Part shown: positions 12,748 to 24,817 of the stretch, piece after piece
Numbering within the stretch: the stretch's first letter is position 1
Layout of the letters: every line of letters starts with the position of its first letter
Assembly (NCBI GenBank): GCA_022432975.1
Contig: CM039503.1
Span: 49,827,259 to 49,891,258 of the forward strand
Direction of reading: 5' to 3'
DNA from: Begonia masoniana
Lineage: Eukaryota; Streptophyta; Magnoliopsida; Cucurbitales; Begoniaceae
Length of the DNA stretch: 64,000 nucleotides
The notes under the pieces: model-generated
The model's database searches: none
Told to the model about the DNA's origin: nothing
What the model saw: only the letters and a program-made list of their open reading frames with translations
Translations under genes and position numbers: made by a program

Positions 12748-12861
12748 ACCTTTCTGTTGTTGCTGTCATCCCTTTGTGTTCTGTTGCAGTTGCCCACCCC
12801 TATTTTGTTATGGTTGTGGCTGTGCACCCCTATCAAACTTCTTTGGCGGCACCCATTGTCC

Positions 12862-13420
12862 CTATACAATTATCTCTACCTCTTCCAATTCCAAAGCCTT
12901 AGCCACCACCTCGGTAAATGGTATGTTATGAATCCCTGCTGTTTTCACCCCTCTGAACAGATTTGGCTTCAACCCTTGGACAAATTGGTAGATCTTGTCT
13001 TCTTCATCATCCACCAGACGGGGAGAAAATTGGGACAAAGCTTCAAACCTTCGAATATATTCCGCCACAAAACCAGTTTGGCGCAGCTGCATAAACTCCA
13101 TCTTCTTGCTGGTCCGAACCGCTCGGCTAAAGTACTTGTCAAAGAAAGCTGTCTTAAACCGTGCCCAAGTCATAGTTTCCACATTAGTAGTACTCTGAAT
13201 TGAGTCCCACCAGTGCCTTGCATCCAGCGCAAGGTGGAAGACAGCACAGGTGATCTTATCCTCCTCATCAACCTTGGCATACTTGAACATGTCCTCAATT
13301 GTCCGAATCCATTCCTCAGCATGAATAGGATCCGAAACTTGTCCATTAAAAGTCGGAGGTCGAAGCCGGCGAAATTGCTCGCCACCTTAGTCATAAGTTG
13401 CACCCGAGCTAGAGTTCCCT
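12862..13420 (-). pseudogene. Tekay-like element: gag capsid
   Basis: Retrotransposon gag domain with MFKYAKVDEEDKITCAVFHL, RHWWDSI, TWARFKTAFFDKYF, and YIRRFEALSQFSP. The frame extends upstream of the first Met (13290) to about 13420 with RPPTFNG and AEEWIRTIED, the usual start of this domain. Further upstream stops appear. The 13421-13678 stretch is the 5' leader. Confidence 0.85.
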
Positions 13421-13678
13421 TGCTCCTCTCTGGCCACAAGCCGCTCAATTTGACAGGATTGGTGGTGAACCAACTCCGTTAACTGAGCAATTGTGTTACT
13501 CTCTTTATTATCTTCCCCTCATTGTCCCCTTACCATCTTGTCAACCTAAACAAATCATAAACACATCTTAACCTTAAATGATATTATTAAAATCATAAAC
13601 ACTTACAGTTGTTGGAGTGTACTCATGCGGCGATTTGTGCTGTAGGCAGTCTACAGAATCAATTTTAAAATCCGGGTT

Positions 13679-13690
13679 GCTCTTATACCA
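13679..13690 (-). other. Primer binding site of the Tekay-like element
   Basis: On the minus strand TGGTATAAGAGC follows the LTR end after four bases (the LTR border is at 13695). It differs by one base from the initiator-Met site. Confidence 0.7.
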
Positions 13691-13879
13691 TAATTGTCAC
13701 GACCCCAGCAAGTCGCAACATATTCTTAATCTCATAACCTGACTTATTCACTTACGAACAGAGGGCCTCTAGAAATCCATGTATATATATTTATTTATAT
13801 TTTTTTTAAGAAGAGAATAAATTTCCTAAAACAATGAAGACAGGCAGAGAATTAATTTCCTCTCGGGTTGCAACTTATT

Positions 13880-14265
13880 CGTCCACTAAATCGAACGACG
13901 TTGTCGTCCACATACTTTATCATTCACAGAGTCTGACGACGCTGCCGTCCACAGACGTTATCGTCCACAGAGTCAGACGACGCTGTCGTCTATATACACA
14001 TCGTCCAGACTATATCGTCTAGACTACATCGTTCAACACATCGTTCAAACTTCATCGTCCAAACTCCATCGTCCAACTACATCGTCCAGACTATATCGTC
14101 CCGACAACATCGTCTAAACACATCGTCCAGACACATCGTCCAGACTACTTCGTCCAGACTACATCGTCCAGACTACATCGTCTAAACACATCGCCCAATC
14201 ACATCGTCCAAACTTCATCGTCCAAACTACATCGTCCAAACACGTCGTCCAAACTCCATCGTCCA
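13880..14265. repeat. Degenerate CATCGTCCA tandem block in the second LTR
   Basis: Same short-period block as at 5000-5430, with a different order and number of CATCGTCCAGACTA-like units. This shows slippage or recombination within the block after the element inserted. Confidence 0.85.
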
Positions 14266-14909
14266 TTTTAACTTCGACCGATCAACTTCAGCCAATTAAC
14301 GACAACTCTTGACAGCTACGCTCAACTTCGACTTTCTGTTTTCCCTCAAGCCACCAGACATTTATATGCCGATCGATCCCTACTCTGACCGATCGATCGG
14401 CTAACTCCCTGTTTCCACAAACTCAAATTCCACCTCCAGATTCATCATGCATATAAACATCATAAACCTCAACTTGAATACGTAACGGAATATTTAAAAA
14501 CAAACAGTTGAAAACTTTTAATATTGAAATCCTCTGAAATCATACCAGTACTCAACTATCACTGTATTTACCATTCATAGAAATCTTTATCTTACTTTCA
14601 CTTCAATATCATAGACATAATAAAACATACTAAGAGCATCATCCCACGAGTCAAATTCGCCCCCAAGCCACAAATCATCGTTATGAGCACCATCAAGCAA
14701 CCCGACTTAAACATTGTCATTTGGTTCGCAATCCTCACCTTCCAATTTGTCACCTACATCATAAGATACTATAAGTCTAATGCTTAGTAAGGAGTTTAAC
14801 TTATACATAAATGCTCGTGAATGCATACTTCGTAAGAATCATGTTCGTGATCATATTTCATACATAAAATCATGTTCATATTCATGTTCTTGTTCCACAC
14901 ATATCATTC

Positions 14910-14910
14910 A

Positions 14911-14945
<35 letters not shown>

Positions 14946-14952
14946 ATGTTCT
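14910..14952. repeat. GTTCGT microsatellite in the second LTR
   Basis: Run of GTTCGT units, slightly longer than its partner at 6067-6104. Confidence 0.85.
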
Positions 14953-16068
14953 TGATCATTCACTTAACATGTATTAAGGAGGGAATTGTGTTGGGGAGTA
15001 GGCAGAGTGCGTGTACATGGTCCATTGCATGGACAGTGATTCATGGTCCCTCGAGATGAACAGTTTTGTTGACATGGTCATACCACCCCAACCCTTGTTT
15101 AATCATTTTCGTAACTTTCATTCTCATATTCTTCTTATTACATTTCCTTCTCATAAATCATGCATGCAAAACATTTCATATGTCGATGGAGAAAACATGA
15201 TGGATGTACATGAATGCACAAAGGAACATAAAACTATAGAAAATGAACCATCCATCATGTGTCATACCATAACGCTACTCTACTCATCATAACATAACGT
15301 TCAACAGGTTATAAACATCAAACAAACATCCATACTACTTCTTAGTATCCTTGAGATGTAGGGCTCTAATGGCCGGAACCCTAACACCCACTTACCTGGG
15401 TTCCTTAGCAAGTCGTGCCTTCACGTGACTCATTCCTACCTAGTCATGTCACATTTCATTGTTAAAAATCAATCCTAGACACCCGAGTTAAAAACTAGCA
15501 AATCTCTAACTAAGGAAATCTCCTAGGAGATAGGCTTATCCTATTCGGGCATTTTATCGAACACCTTGTATGCATATTTCTACTTCCAATATCATTAATG
15601 GTATTTAAGCTCTTCAGCCACTCCGATTTAAACAACATTCATACCAACGTTAAGTTTTCAACCTAAGCATCAACAACATCCGAAATCTCAAGTCCTAACT
15701 AGAGTAATCTTCTAAATCAAAACTTAACAAATACATTATCTAAGCCTTATCTAGAGCTCGACTCTTGAAGAAACGAAGGAAGAATCAACGTTAGTAGAGG
15801 GAGAATCACCGCGAAAGAATTTCTTGAAGGAGGGGTCGGCTGAATATGGGAGTTCTCGTGGAGGGAGAGGGTTTTGTGAGGTTTTAGATTTCCTTTTTCT
15901 ATTTATATCAATTAAAATTGACTTTATTTACAATCTTGCCACTAAACCTAATTTTCTCACAAAACAAATAATACCCGTCGTTTTAGATCCTCGTAATTTT
16001 CTTATTCCACAAACCACCCCAAAAGTAATCTTTGGAATGAATACCTGACCGAAGTGCTGGTTGTTACA

Positions 16069-17079
16069 AAAACCAATTCAACTTTATTCACCATGCAAAA
16101 GGACAAAGACATACTCATCGTACAGATCTATGTCGATGACATTATATTCGGTTCAACTAATGTCTCATTGTGTGATGAATTCTCCTCCTTAATGCAAAGT
16201 GAATTTGATATGAGTATGATGGGGGAGTTAAAATTCTTCTTAGGATTTCAGATTAGTCAAACTCCAGATGACATTTTCTTTTGTCAAGAAAAATACACTA
16301 AAGAGCTCTTAAAGAAATTCGGATTGAATTCTTCAAAGTCATCTAGAACCCCAATGAGTACCATTACTAAATTGGACAAAGATGAAAATGAGATAAGTGT
16401 GGATATTAAAAAGTATAGAGGTATGATTGGTTCTCTATTATACTTAACGGCTAGCAGGCCAGATATCCTATTTAGTGTATGCTTGTGTGCTAGGTTTCAA
16501 GCTTTCCCTAAGGAATCCCACCTAAGTGCAGTTAAGAGAATATTCAAATACTTAAGTGTCACTTTTGATTTAGGCTTATGGTATCCAAATGGTACATCAT
16601 TTGATCTAATAGGATATTCCGACTCTGATTATGCTGGAAGCCTTGTAGATAGAAAGAGTACCAGTGGATCATGTCAATTTCTAGGTGAGTCTCTCCTATC
16701 TTGGTACTCTAAGAAGCAGAATTCTGTAGCACTTTCAACTGCCAAAAGAGAATATATTGCTGCCGGTAGTTGTTGTGCTCAAATGCTTTGGATGAAGCAA
16801 ACTTTAGAGGATTACAATCTATTCTATGATAGGATACCGATTAGATGTCATAATACCAGTACAATTAACATTTCAAAGAACTCTATCCAACATTCTAGGA
16901 CTAAGCACATCGAGGTCATATATCATTTCATTAGAGATCACGTTCAAAAATGTGATATCACCATAGAATTTGTTAATTCTTCTGATCAATTAGCAGACAT
17001 CTTTACAAAACCTTTAGATGAGAAGACCTTTAATAATATTCGCATTCGTTTAGGTCTTATTAGGTGTGAAAAGTCGTAA
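16069..17079 (+). pseudogene. copia A pol, second part: RT C-terminus and RNase H
   Basis: Continuation of pol after the gypsy insertion (16069-16073 is the duplicated AAAAC). It is open throughout. The RT catalytic box is YVDDIIFGS, followed by [13 protein letters not shown] and KYRGMIGSLLYLTASRPD. RNase H shows GYSDSDYAGSLVDRKSTSG and ends with QLADIFTKPLDE and the stop at 17077-17079. Because the upstream part has several stops, the piece cannot form a full polyprotein. Confidence 0.9.
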
Positions 17080-17355
17080 ACAGTCGATGTCATCTCTCTA
17101 GAAGGAACGGTTGAGAAATTGAGGTTTTCTGCAATATATTGACCGCGTTAATATATGAATTGGACGATGTAGGGAACGGTCGATGTACGAATCAGATGAA
17201 GTATGTCCTTAAATCCTATAAATTTGCATTCGATTTATAGAAACCCTACTTCTCTTCCAGAGCACGAAAAACCTTCAAAAACCTCTCATCTTCTTTTGTC
17301 TCTCCGCCGATCTTTTCACCCATCTCCAGTCATTTCTCTTATCTCTACTCCATCA

Positions 17356-19389
17356 ATGGCATCCTCCTCCAACGCTGGATTAACTTTTTCACGAAATAAG
17401 CAGAAGAGCACATAACAAATGGAGTCTCCACCTACAGTGCAACCTTCTTCTGTCCAATGGCCATCTCCGAAGTTTCTCAATGAGGCTGCATTTACAAGGT
17501 ACTATAAAGAGTTTGAAGAGAAGCTGCTTATTAAAAGTAGAGGTTATTTAAGGACCTTTCTGGTTTACACTTTGAGCAGTCTTTCTGAGAAATGGGGTTA
17601 TTAGGACTGTTTTAACTAGGCACATCCTACTGTGAAACTCCAATTAGAATGTTTTATGCCAATCTAGAACACTCCTCTTCGCCCTTTGTTCTTCGCAGTT
17701 TTGTGTATGGAAGGCACATCGAACTGTCCCAAGAGAAAATTCATGAACTGCTCAACTGTGAGTGTCTAAATGCTATGCCCAAATTTTTTGAATTTTCCAA
17801 GGATCCTCCCTTCGTTGGAACACCAAAGGGACTGGCTTTAGCCAAACAGATTTCCAAGGATCCAAACAACACCTCTCTAAGGCTCAAGGGCAAGGACTTG
17901 AATATTCGAGCCAGAGTCCTCCATCAAATGATCAACTACAACATCCTTCCCCGAGATGGACATCGTGACCATGTCAGTAGAATGGATCTTTTCATTCTTT
18001 CTAGGTTCTTCCGTAAAGAACCATTTCACATTGGTTACATAATTCTGAGAAGGATGCTCCAAGTTGTCAAAATAGCATCCAAATCTCTTCCATACAATCT
18101 TCTATTAATGAAGATTTTCTATTGATTTAGTGTTCAACTGTCGGTTGAAGATGAGCCAATTTTATTGAAGAACACTGATCTTTTCTCTGCTTCAACCTTG
18201 CTGCGAATGGGAATTACAAGAAATTAGCAAGGTGTTTTGTGTCACAGAGTGCCACGGGGAGGTGTTCCAAGAAGCCTTGCCTCTCTAACTAATCCTGCAC
18301 CTCGGAAAAGGCGAAGAGAGCTTCTGAGGGATGAAGCAGAAGAGGATGATGCTCAGCAAGAGGATTATATTCCTTCCTTTGATCCTCCTCTGTTTCCAGG
18401 GTCTCTCATTTCAGATCCTCCAACCTGCCCTAACTTTCTCCCATTAGCTGCTGAGGGCTTTGATGATCAAAACTTTCTACTTGATCCTCTGGAAGTTCAA
18501 GCAGCTACTCTTCCACATCTCTCCAGTCCAATTCCTCCTCTTTCGCCAACAGAGGCTCCTCGTTTGTCAGCTCCTGTTCCTCCTCAATCTCAAGGTCATA
18601 CCACTCCTCCTGTGAGGACATCTATTTCTGAGGAACACTATCATGAGCTTTGGGCGTGTATCGAAAGTCTAGGAACAGCCCTCGAATCCTTTCAGTCCCT
18701 TTCTATTGCCCGACAAGATCATCTGGAAGCCACCACCCTCTCTCGGAGTGATCATTTCACATCTGCTATTCACGGCCTTCACAATCGTATTGATCAAATG
18801 GAAAAAGGCTATTGACGATGTCACCTCTTCCATTCATTTCAATACCAGTTTTTTGGCAGATCATATGCGCCGGGAGTCTGACAGGGTTATCACTCAATTT
18901 GGATATCTTAGCCCACATGTGGCTAGCAGTGATAATGAGTCCACTCCTGTGGCTGAAGATTTAGACGAAGGTGGTGTGAATAATGAGGAAATTCGTCCAG
19001 CTTCTCCAGCTGCTCCTTCGGGTGATGAGCCTCCCTCTCTCAATGTTTTTGGAGATGTTGTTGCTACAACTGCTATTGTTTGTGAGGACGAGTCTCTCAT
19101 TGATCCAGCTGATGATGTTGCTGTTGGATTTGATGATCTTGTCATGATTGAGCCCGTTGATGAGCAAGAACCTTCTGCTGATGTACCAATGGCAGAGGAA
19201 GGGGATGCGGCGAAGGAAGGGGATGCAGAGGAGGAAGGGGATGTAGAGGATGCAGGGGATATAAATGCTGAAGAGAGCATTCCCCATGTTTCTCCTGTTA
19301 CTATTGTTCCAGCTGAGGAAACGGCAGATGAGGATGAAGATGAGTATATGTTCAGCCTTGCGAGGGATTTCTATGCTCGCAGGTTCTAG
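17356..19389 (+). pseudogene. copia A ORF3 (accessory protein after pol, broken)
   Basis: It starts MASSSNAGLTFSRNKQ at 17356 and lies 276 bp after pol on the same strand. The N-terminal region (RMFYANL-type motif at 17649, FVYGRHIELSQEKIHELL, RARVLHQMINYNILP, GYIILRRMLQ) matches copia B ORF3 and resembles the 'putative plant transposon protein' domain often found beside plant LTR elements. The C-terminal half is Pro/Ser-rich, then a coiled stretch (HYHELWACIESLGTALESF), then an acidic tail with repeated EEGD. Stops follow 17415 and 17604, and frameshifts lie near 17620 and 18810. No transmembrane segment is visible, so an envelope role is not supported. The true function is unknown. Confidence 0.7.
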
Positions 19390-19513
19390 GGCTTTCTATT
19401 CTGTTTCTTCTGTTGTGTAATTCAATCCTCCACTCTCTGTCTTGGGTTGCTAGTTTAGGAACTTAGGACTCTCTTAGGATACTCATTTATTGATCATTTT
19501 TTTCAATCTTTAT

Positions 19514-20219
19514 TGATAAGGCTCGTGACCCCTTCGCTAGATCAATGGCCAAGAAGATATTTTCTAATATGTTTTCTAGTTTTGCAGGTACATTACAATT
19601 TGGAGACATGATGGAAGAAGCCCAACCCAAAGATAAAGAGAAGCCTATGCATTTACTAGCTTGGAAGCCCGCCAATGACTTAGCATCAATCGGTTACATT
19701 GAAGAGTCTTAGTCTAGATTCTTGTTTTAAAATTTGTCATTATCATCTCCTAGAAAAGAGCAAGAGTCTTAGTCTAGATTCATAGTCAAAGTTGTAATAA
19801 ATGCTTAGTGGACATTTAATGGAATCCACTAAGCATGTCTTTTCATTTCCAGCCAAAGGCCTATAAATAGGCCTTCTTTTGTACTTTTGAAGCAGATTCG
19901 AATTATCAAAACCACTTTTGTTGTCTTTAGACAAGTTTCTTGAGTTTTGACTCAAAACCCGGCCAAACTTGTGAGGTGGATTCCGAGCGAGTGTGACCAA
20001 AACTTGTATCTTTCTCTTGGTTCGTTTGAGAGATACATTTTACTACCTTTCTTTCCATCTTCCACGAAGGTATTCCCTAGTGAAAGAGAGGCCAAACAAC
20101 CCTTCTTTTCGTTGGAGACTCACTTACTGCATAAGTAGCCAATCAAATACAAGTGGTAATTCTAGCCACCGAAAACCAACTAGGAAGTCATCTTTCAAAT
20201 ACGATCCAGAATCGCATCA
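19514..20219 (+). repeat. 5' LTR of the CRM-like element
   Basis: 706 bp. It contains a perfect 12-bp inverted repeat (19801-19812 and 19825-19836) followed by the TATA element in GGCCTATAAATAGGCC (19858-19873). The first 100 bp corresponds to the coding end of pol in the 3' LTR. A primer binding site TGGTATCAAAGCC (20222-20234) follows. Confidence 0.92.
19801..19873 (+). promoter_or_regulatory. Hairpin plus TATA box in the CRM-like LTR
   Basis: ATGCTTAGTGGA and its exact reverse complement are separated by 12 bases. Twenty-one bases later comes TATAAATA inside an almost palindromic GGCC frame. Both are conserved in the other LTR (25000-25035 and about 25057-25072). The TATA element is probably the LTR promoter; the hairpin role is unknown. 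Confidence 0.6.
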
Positions 20220-20299
20220 TTTGGTATCAAAGCCACAACATCTATCCCAGGTTCTTCTATTTTCTTTTACTTATCTTATAGTTCTTGTGGAATTCTAAG

Positions 20300-21881
20300 A
20301 TGAAGACTAGAAGTGGAGGAAATGCCATTCGCATTGAAGAGCCACAACAACAACAACAACCACCACCACCACCACCATCGCCAAACGGAGTTGAATCCAC
20401 CATTCAACGTCAACTTGATGAAATGAGGGGTATGATTGTTCATTTTCAGCAAATGGTCCTAGAGACTAAAATCATTTCCACAACCACAAATTTCAAGGAG
20501 TAGAGATGGACATGGGCAAAATAGTAACCGAGAACTTGAGGAGTTCACCGAAGTGGAAGAATTTGATTATCAACCAAGAAGGAGAAACACTTATCAAGAT
20601 GATATGAGAAAAATCAAGGTGTCTATTCCTATCTTCAAGGGAGCCACCAAAGGAGAGGAATTCTATGAATGGATGGAGAAAGTTAACCGGATCTTTGAAT
20701 GCTACAACTATTCCGAGAGATTGAAACTTCAATTAGTGGCATTGGAGTTTGAAGGCTATGCGCATTTCTGGTGGGAGAATTTAAAAGCTCAAAGAAGGAG
20801 AGAAGGCGAAGAACCTATTCAAACATGGGATGAATTAAAGGCATTAATGAGGAAGAGATTTGTTCCAAACCACTACAAACAAGAGTTATTTTTGCAAGCC
20901 CAAGAATTAAAGCAAGGAAACTCTTCGGTGGAAGAGTATCTCGCAACCTTTGAAATGCTTCGAATTAGATGTGGATTAAATGAACCGGAGGAGCAAATTA
21001 TAGCACGGTTCATAAGAGGGCTTACCAAGGAGATTGGAGATATAGTTGAACTACATGACATAGGCACCATGGATGGAGTAATTCAACTAGCTACCAAGGT
21101 TGAAAGACAAAGGAAGAGAAAAGGCAGAGAAATTACTTTTCGGCCTAACCTACCAAAAACACCCGGTAATTTACAATCACAAGCAAAAACATGGGAGAAG
21201 GGCAATAACTATAAGGGAGTCTTCCACAAAGGCGTTGATGACAAGAAGCCGTTGGGAGATTCAACTCACCAAAAGACAAGAGAAATTAAATGCTTCAAAT
21301 GCCTTGGCCTTCGTCATATTGCTTCTCAATGTCCAAATAAACGAGTTATGGTAATTAATGCTAGCACTCAAGAAGTGGAGAGTGAAGAAGAAGTTGAAGA
21401 ATCAACCAATGAGGAACTAGAAGAAAGTGAAGAGGTATGTCATGCACAAGAAGGGCCTTTGTTAATGGTGATAAGAAGGTCTTTGATTTCTCAAAACCAA
21501 GGAGAGGAGGAACAAAGAGAGAATATTTTCCATAGTAGATGCCTCATCAAAAACAAGGTATGCTCTCTAATCATTGATGGAGGGAGTTGTACCAACGTTG
21601 TTTCCAAAGAATTGGTTGACAAATTGAAGTTGGAAACCAAAGCACACCCGCTGCCATACAAACTTCGGTGGTTAAACGACAAGGATGACATTAAGGTAAA
21701 TAAACAAGTAATCCTTCAATTTTATATTGGTAACTATGTGGATCAAGTTGTGTGTGATGTAGTGCCAATGAGTGCAAGCCACATTTTGCTTGGACGGCCA
21801 TGGCAATTTGACAAAAGGGCGATTCATGACGGTTATCAAATTATTATTCATTCAAATTTGGTGGAAAGACTATCAAGCTAG
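20300..21881 (+). pseudogene. CRM-like element: gag and protease (frameshifted)
   Basis: It starts MKTRSGGNAIRIEEP with a Gln/Pro tract, then a frameshift near 20500 leads into the main frame. The capsid domain shows KGEEFYEWMEKVNRIF, YAHFWWENLK, and RKRFVPNHYKQELF. A zinc knuckle CFKCLGLRHIASQC is intact. The protease-like active site reads IIDGGSCTNVVS, which is normal for this group. The frame ends at 21881 and pol continues in another frame, so a second indel lies near 21880. Confidence 0.85.
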
Positions 21882-24817
21882 CACCACTTGGACCAAGACA
21901 AGTGGCTATGGATGAAGAAGCAAGACATAAGCACTCGACCAAATCAACCTTATTCATATCAAGACAAGAATTAAAGAAGGTCATATTTAAAGGAGGTCCA
22001 TTAATACTTATTCTATTCAAGGAAGGAGTGGAAAAGTTTGAAAATATTCCAAGGGACGTTCAACCATTGCTCATGGAGTTTCAAGATGTTTTTCCCGAAG
22101 AGCTACCTCGAGGGCTATCTCCCCTTAGAGGAATTGAGCATCAAATAGACTTGGAGCCGGGATCCACTTTACCAAATCATCCATCTTATCGGATGAATCC
22201 AGAAGAAGCAAAGGAGCTCCAAAAACAAGTTCAAGATCTATTAGACAAAGGTTATATTCAAGAGTCTCTATGCCCTTGTGCCGTGCCCACTCTATTAGTA
22301 CCAAAGAAGGATGGTTCAATGAGAATGTGTATGGATAGCTGAGCCATCAACCAAATAACAATCAAGTATAGGTATCCAATACCTCGGCTAGAAGACATGC
22401 TTGATGAACTAAGTGGAGCTTCATATTTTTCCAAGGTTGACTTGAAAAGTGGATACCACCAAATCCGCATGAAGGAAGGAGATGAGTGGAAAACTGCGTT
22501 CAAAACAAAATATGGGCTATTTGAATGGTTAGTTATGCCCTTTGGGCTCTCTAATGCTCCTAGTACGTTCATGAGATTGATGCACTTCGTACTTAAGGAA
22601 TACCTAGGCAAATTTATTGTCGTATATTTTGATGATATCTTTGTTTATAGTACGAGTCTTGCTGACCATTTAATGCATCTGAGGACTTTATTTGATAAGC
22701 TAAGATCGGTCAAGCTTTACGGTAACATGAAGAAGTGCTCTTTCATGCAAGAGAGAGTCTACTTTTTGGGGTTCATAATATCAAAGCAAGGCTTGGAGGT
22801 GGATGAAACTAAGGTGAAAGCAATAAAGGAGTGGCCAACCCCCAGTTGCCTCTCAGATATCCGAAGCTTCCATGGTTTAGCCTCTTTTTATAGAAGGTTT
22901 ATTCCTCATTTCAGCTCAATTGTAGCACCCCTCACGGATTGCACCAAGAATGGAAGAGAATTCAAGTGGAGCTCCGCGTGCCAAGAAAGTTTTGATTCTA
23001 TAAAGGAGAAACTATGCAAGGCTCCAATTTTGATGTTACCTGACTTTAATAAAGTATTCGAAGTTGAGTGTGATGCCTCTGGATTGGGCATTGGAGCAGT
23101 GCTAATGTAAGAAGGAAAGCCGATAGCCTATTACAGTGAAAAATTGAAGGGAGCAGCTCTTAACTACTCCACGTATGATAAGGAGTTCTTAGCCATTATT
23201 CGGACACTTGAGGTATGGCAACATTATTTACTTCCAAGGGAATTTATTATTCACTCTAATCAAAAGGCATTGAGGCATATCAAAGGTCAAGGAAAGCGGA
23301 ACAGAAGGCATGGAAAATGGGTGGAATTCCTTGAGAGATTTCCATACATCATTAAGTACAAGAAGGGTGACATCAATGTGGTGGCCGATGCTCTATCAAG
23401 AAGAAGTGCCTTGTTGACCGAGATGAATGCACGATTCATGGGGTTTGAATGGATCAAGGATGCCTACAAAGAAGATCAAGACTTTGGAGATTCTTATAAA
23501 CTTTGTCTCCAAGGAGCCGAATGTGGATATTTCCTTAAGGATGGTTTCTTATTCAGAGGTGGAAAGTTATGCATTCCAAAAAGCACCTTAAGAGAATCTT
23601 TGGTAAAAGAAACTCATGGAGGAGGACTTGCTAGTCATTTTGGGGAGGAAAAGACAATTGAAGTTCTCAAAGAACACTTCTATTGGCCACGAATGATGAA
23701 AGATATACACAGAATAGTTGAAAGGGGTATTATTTGCAAGAAGACCAAGAGCCGATTATTACCTCAAGGGCTCTACATGCCTTTACCTATTCCCACTCAT
23801 CCTTGGGTAGAAATCAGCATGGATTTTGTCTTGGGGTTGCCACGTACCTCAAGAGCAAAGGAAGCCATCATGGTTGTAGTAGACTGGTTTTCTAAGATGG
23901 CGCATTTCATACCATGCTCTAAAACAAATGACTCTATGCATATAGCAGATCTCTTTTTCAAGGAGATAGTCCGTCTTCATGGAGTTCCAAAAACTATTTT
24001 GTCAGATAGGGATACTAAATTTCTTAGCTCATTTTGGACAACATTATGGAGGAAGCTGGGCACTAAGCTATTGTTTAGCACTTCTTTCCATCCTCAAACC
24101 GATGGACAAACCCAGGTGGTCAACCGAACCTTGGGAACACTCTTAAGGAGCATAGTGGGGAAGCGACTAGGGGATTGGGACATCCAACTCCCATATATTG
24201 AATTTGCATACAATAGGAGCATACATAGTACAACTAAGAGGAGTCCTTTCGAAGTGGTCTATGGCTTTGATCCTCTTACTCCTTTAGACTTACTTCCATT
24301 ACCCACCAAGGAGCTAATAAATGCCGATGGGGCTCAAAAGGCCAAACAAGTCCAAGTCTTGCATGAAGAAGTTCGAAAAATTATTCAAAAAAAGAATGAA
24401 TCCTATGCTAGAGCTGCTAATAAAGGGAGAAAAGAAGTTATATTCAAAGAAGGAGATTTGGTATGGTTACACTTAAGGAAGGAACGTTTTCCAAGGCAAA
24501 GGAAGACAAAACTATCCCCACGGGCAGATGGACCTTTTAGAGTCTTGCAAAGAATCAATGATAATGCATACAAATTGGAGCTTCCAGGAGAGTATGGAGT
24601 CTCAGCAACTTTTAATGTTCAAGACTTATCGCCATACCTTGGAAAAGAAGATGAATTGGAGGACACTATCCAATCAGATTTGAGGTCAAATCCTCAATCA
24701 CTTGGGGAGGATGATAAGGCTCGTGACCCCTTCTCTAGATCAATGGCCAAGAAGATATTTTCTAATATGTTTTCTAGTTTTGCAGGTACATTACAATTTG
24801 GAGACATGATGGAATAA
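21882..24817 (+). pseudogene. CRM-like element: RT, RNase H and integrase, reading into the 3' LTR
   Basis: RT has [23 protein letters not shown] and the catalytic [13 protein letters not shown] at 22340 and a TAA at 23108 look like C-to-T changes of CGA and CAA. RNase H follows ([28 protein letters not shown] has Asn where Asp is usual). In the integrase the first Cys of the zinc-binding CxxC is missing (RGIICKKTK), and the core keeps [10 protein letters not shown] and LSDRDTKF, but the Glu of the DDE triad is Gln in DGQTQVVNR. The last 36 codons lie inside the 3' LTR. At least three active-site defects make it non-autonomous. Confidence 0.88.

Larger units (their letters stand above)
4789..16068 (-). 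mobile_element. Tekay/Del-like Ty3/gypsy chromovirus nested in copia A
   Basis: LTRs at 4789-7243 and 13695-16068 start with TGTCA and end with TTACA. The 5-bp duplication AAAAC flanks the element (4784-4788 and 16069-16073). Coding content is on the minus strand in the order gag, protease, RT, RNase H, integrase, chromodomain, which defines a gypsy chromovirus. A primer binding site lies at 13679-13690 and a polypurine tract (reverse complement of TCCTACTCTCCTT) at 7244-7256. The RT/RH and chromodomain wording is closest to the Tekay/Del clade. Gag-pol is interrupted by the insert at 10457-12248. Confidence 0.92.
13695..16068 (-). repeat. LTR of the Tekay-like element (5' LTR in element orientation)
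   Basis: 2374 bp, the partner of 4789-7243. It keeps the CGTCCA block (about 13880-14265), the GTTCGT run (14910-14952) and GATCGATCG words. It is about 80 bp shorter than the other LTR, mainly in the repeat block and near 15010 where a short segment present at 6169-6190 is missing. Confidence 0.9.

Noticed and set aside
18894..19287. Minus-strand open frames in the acidic tail of copia A ORF3
   Set aside because: They are shadows of a GAG/GAT-rich coding sequence; no independent support.
17356..19389. Calling ORF3 an envelope gene
   Set aside because: No signal peptide, furin-like site or transmembrane helix is visible in either copy.
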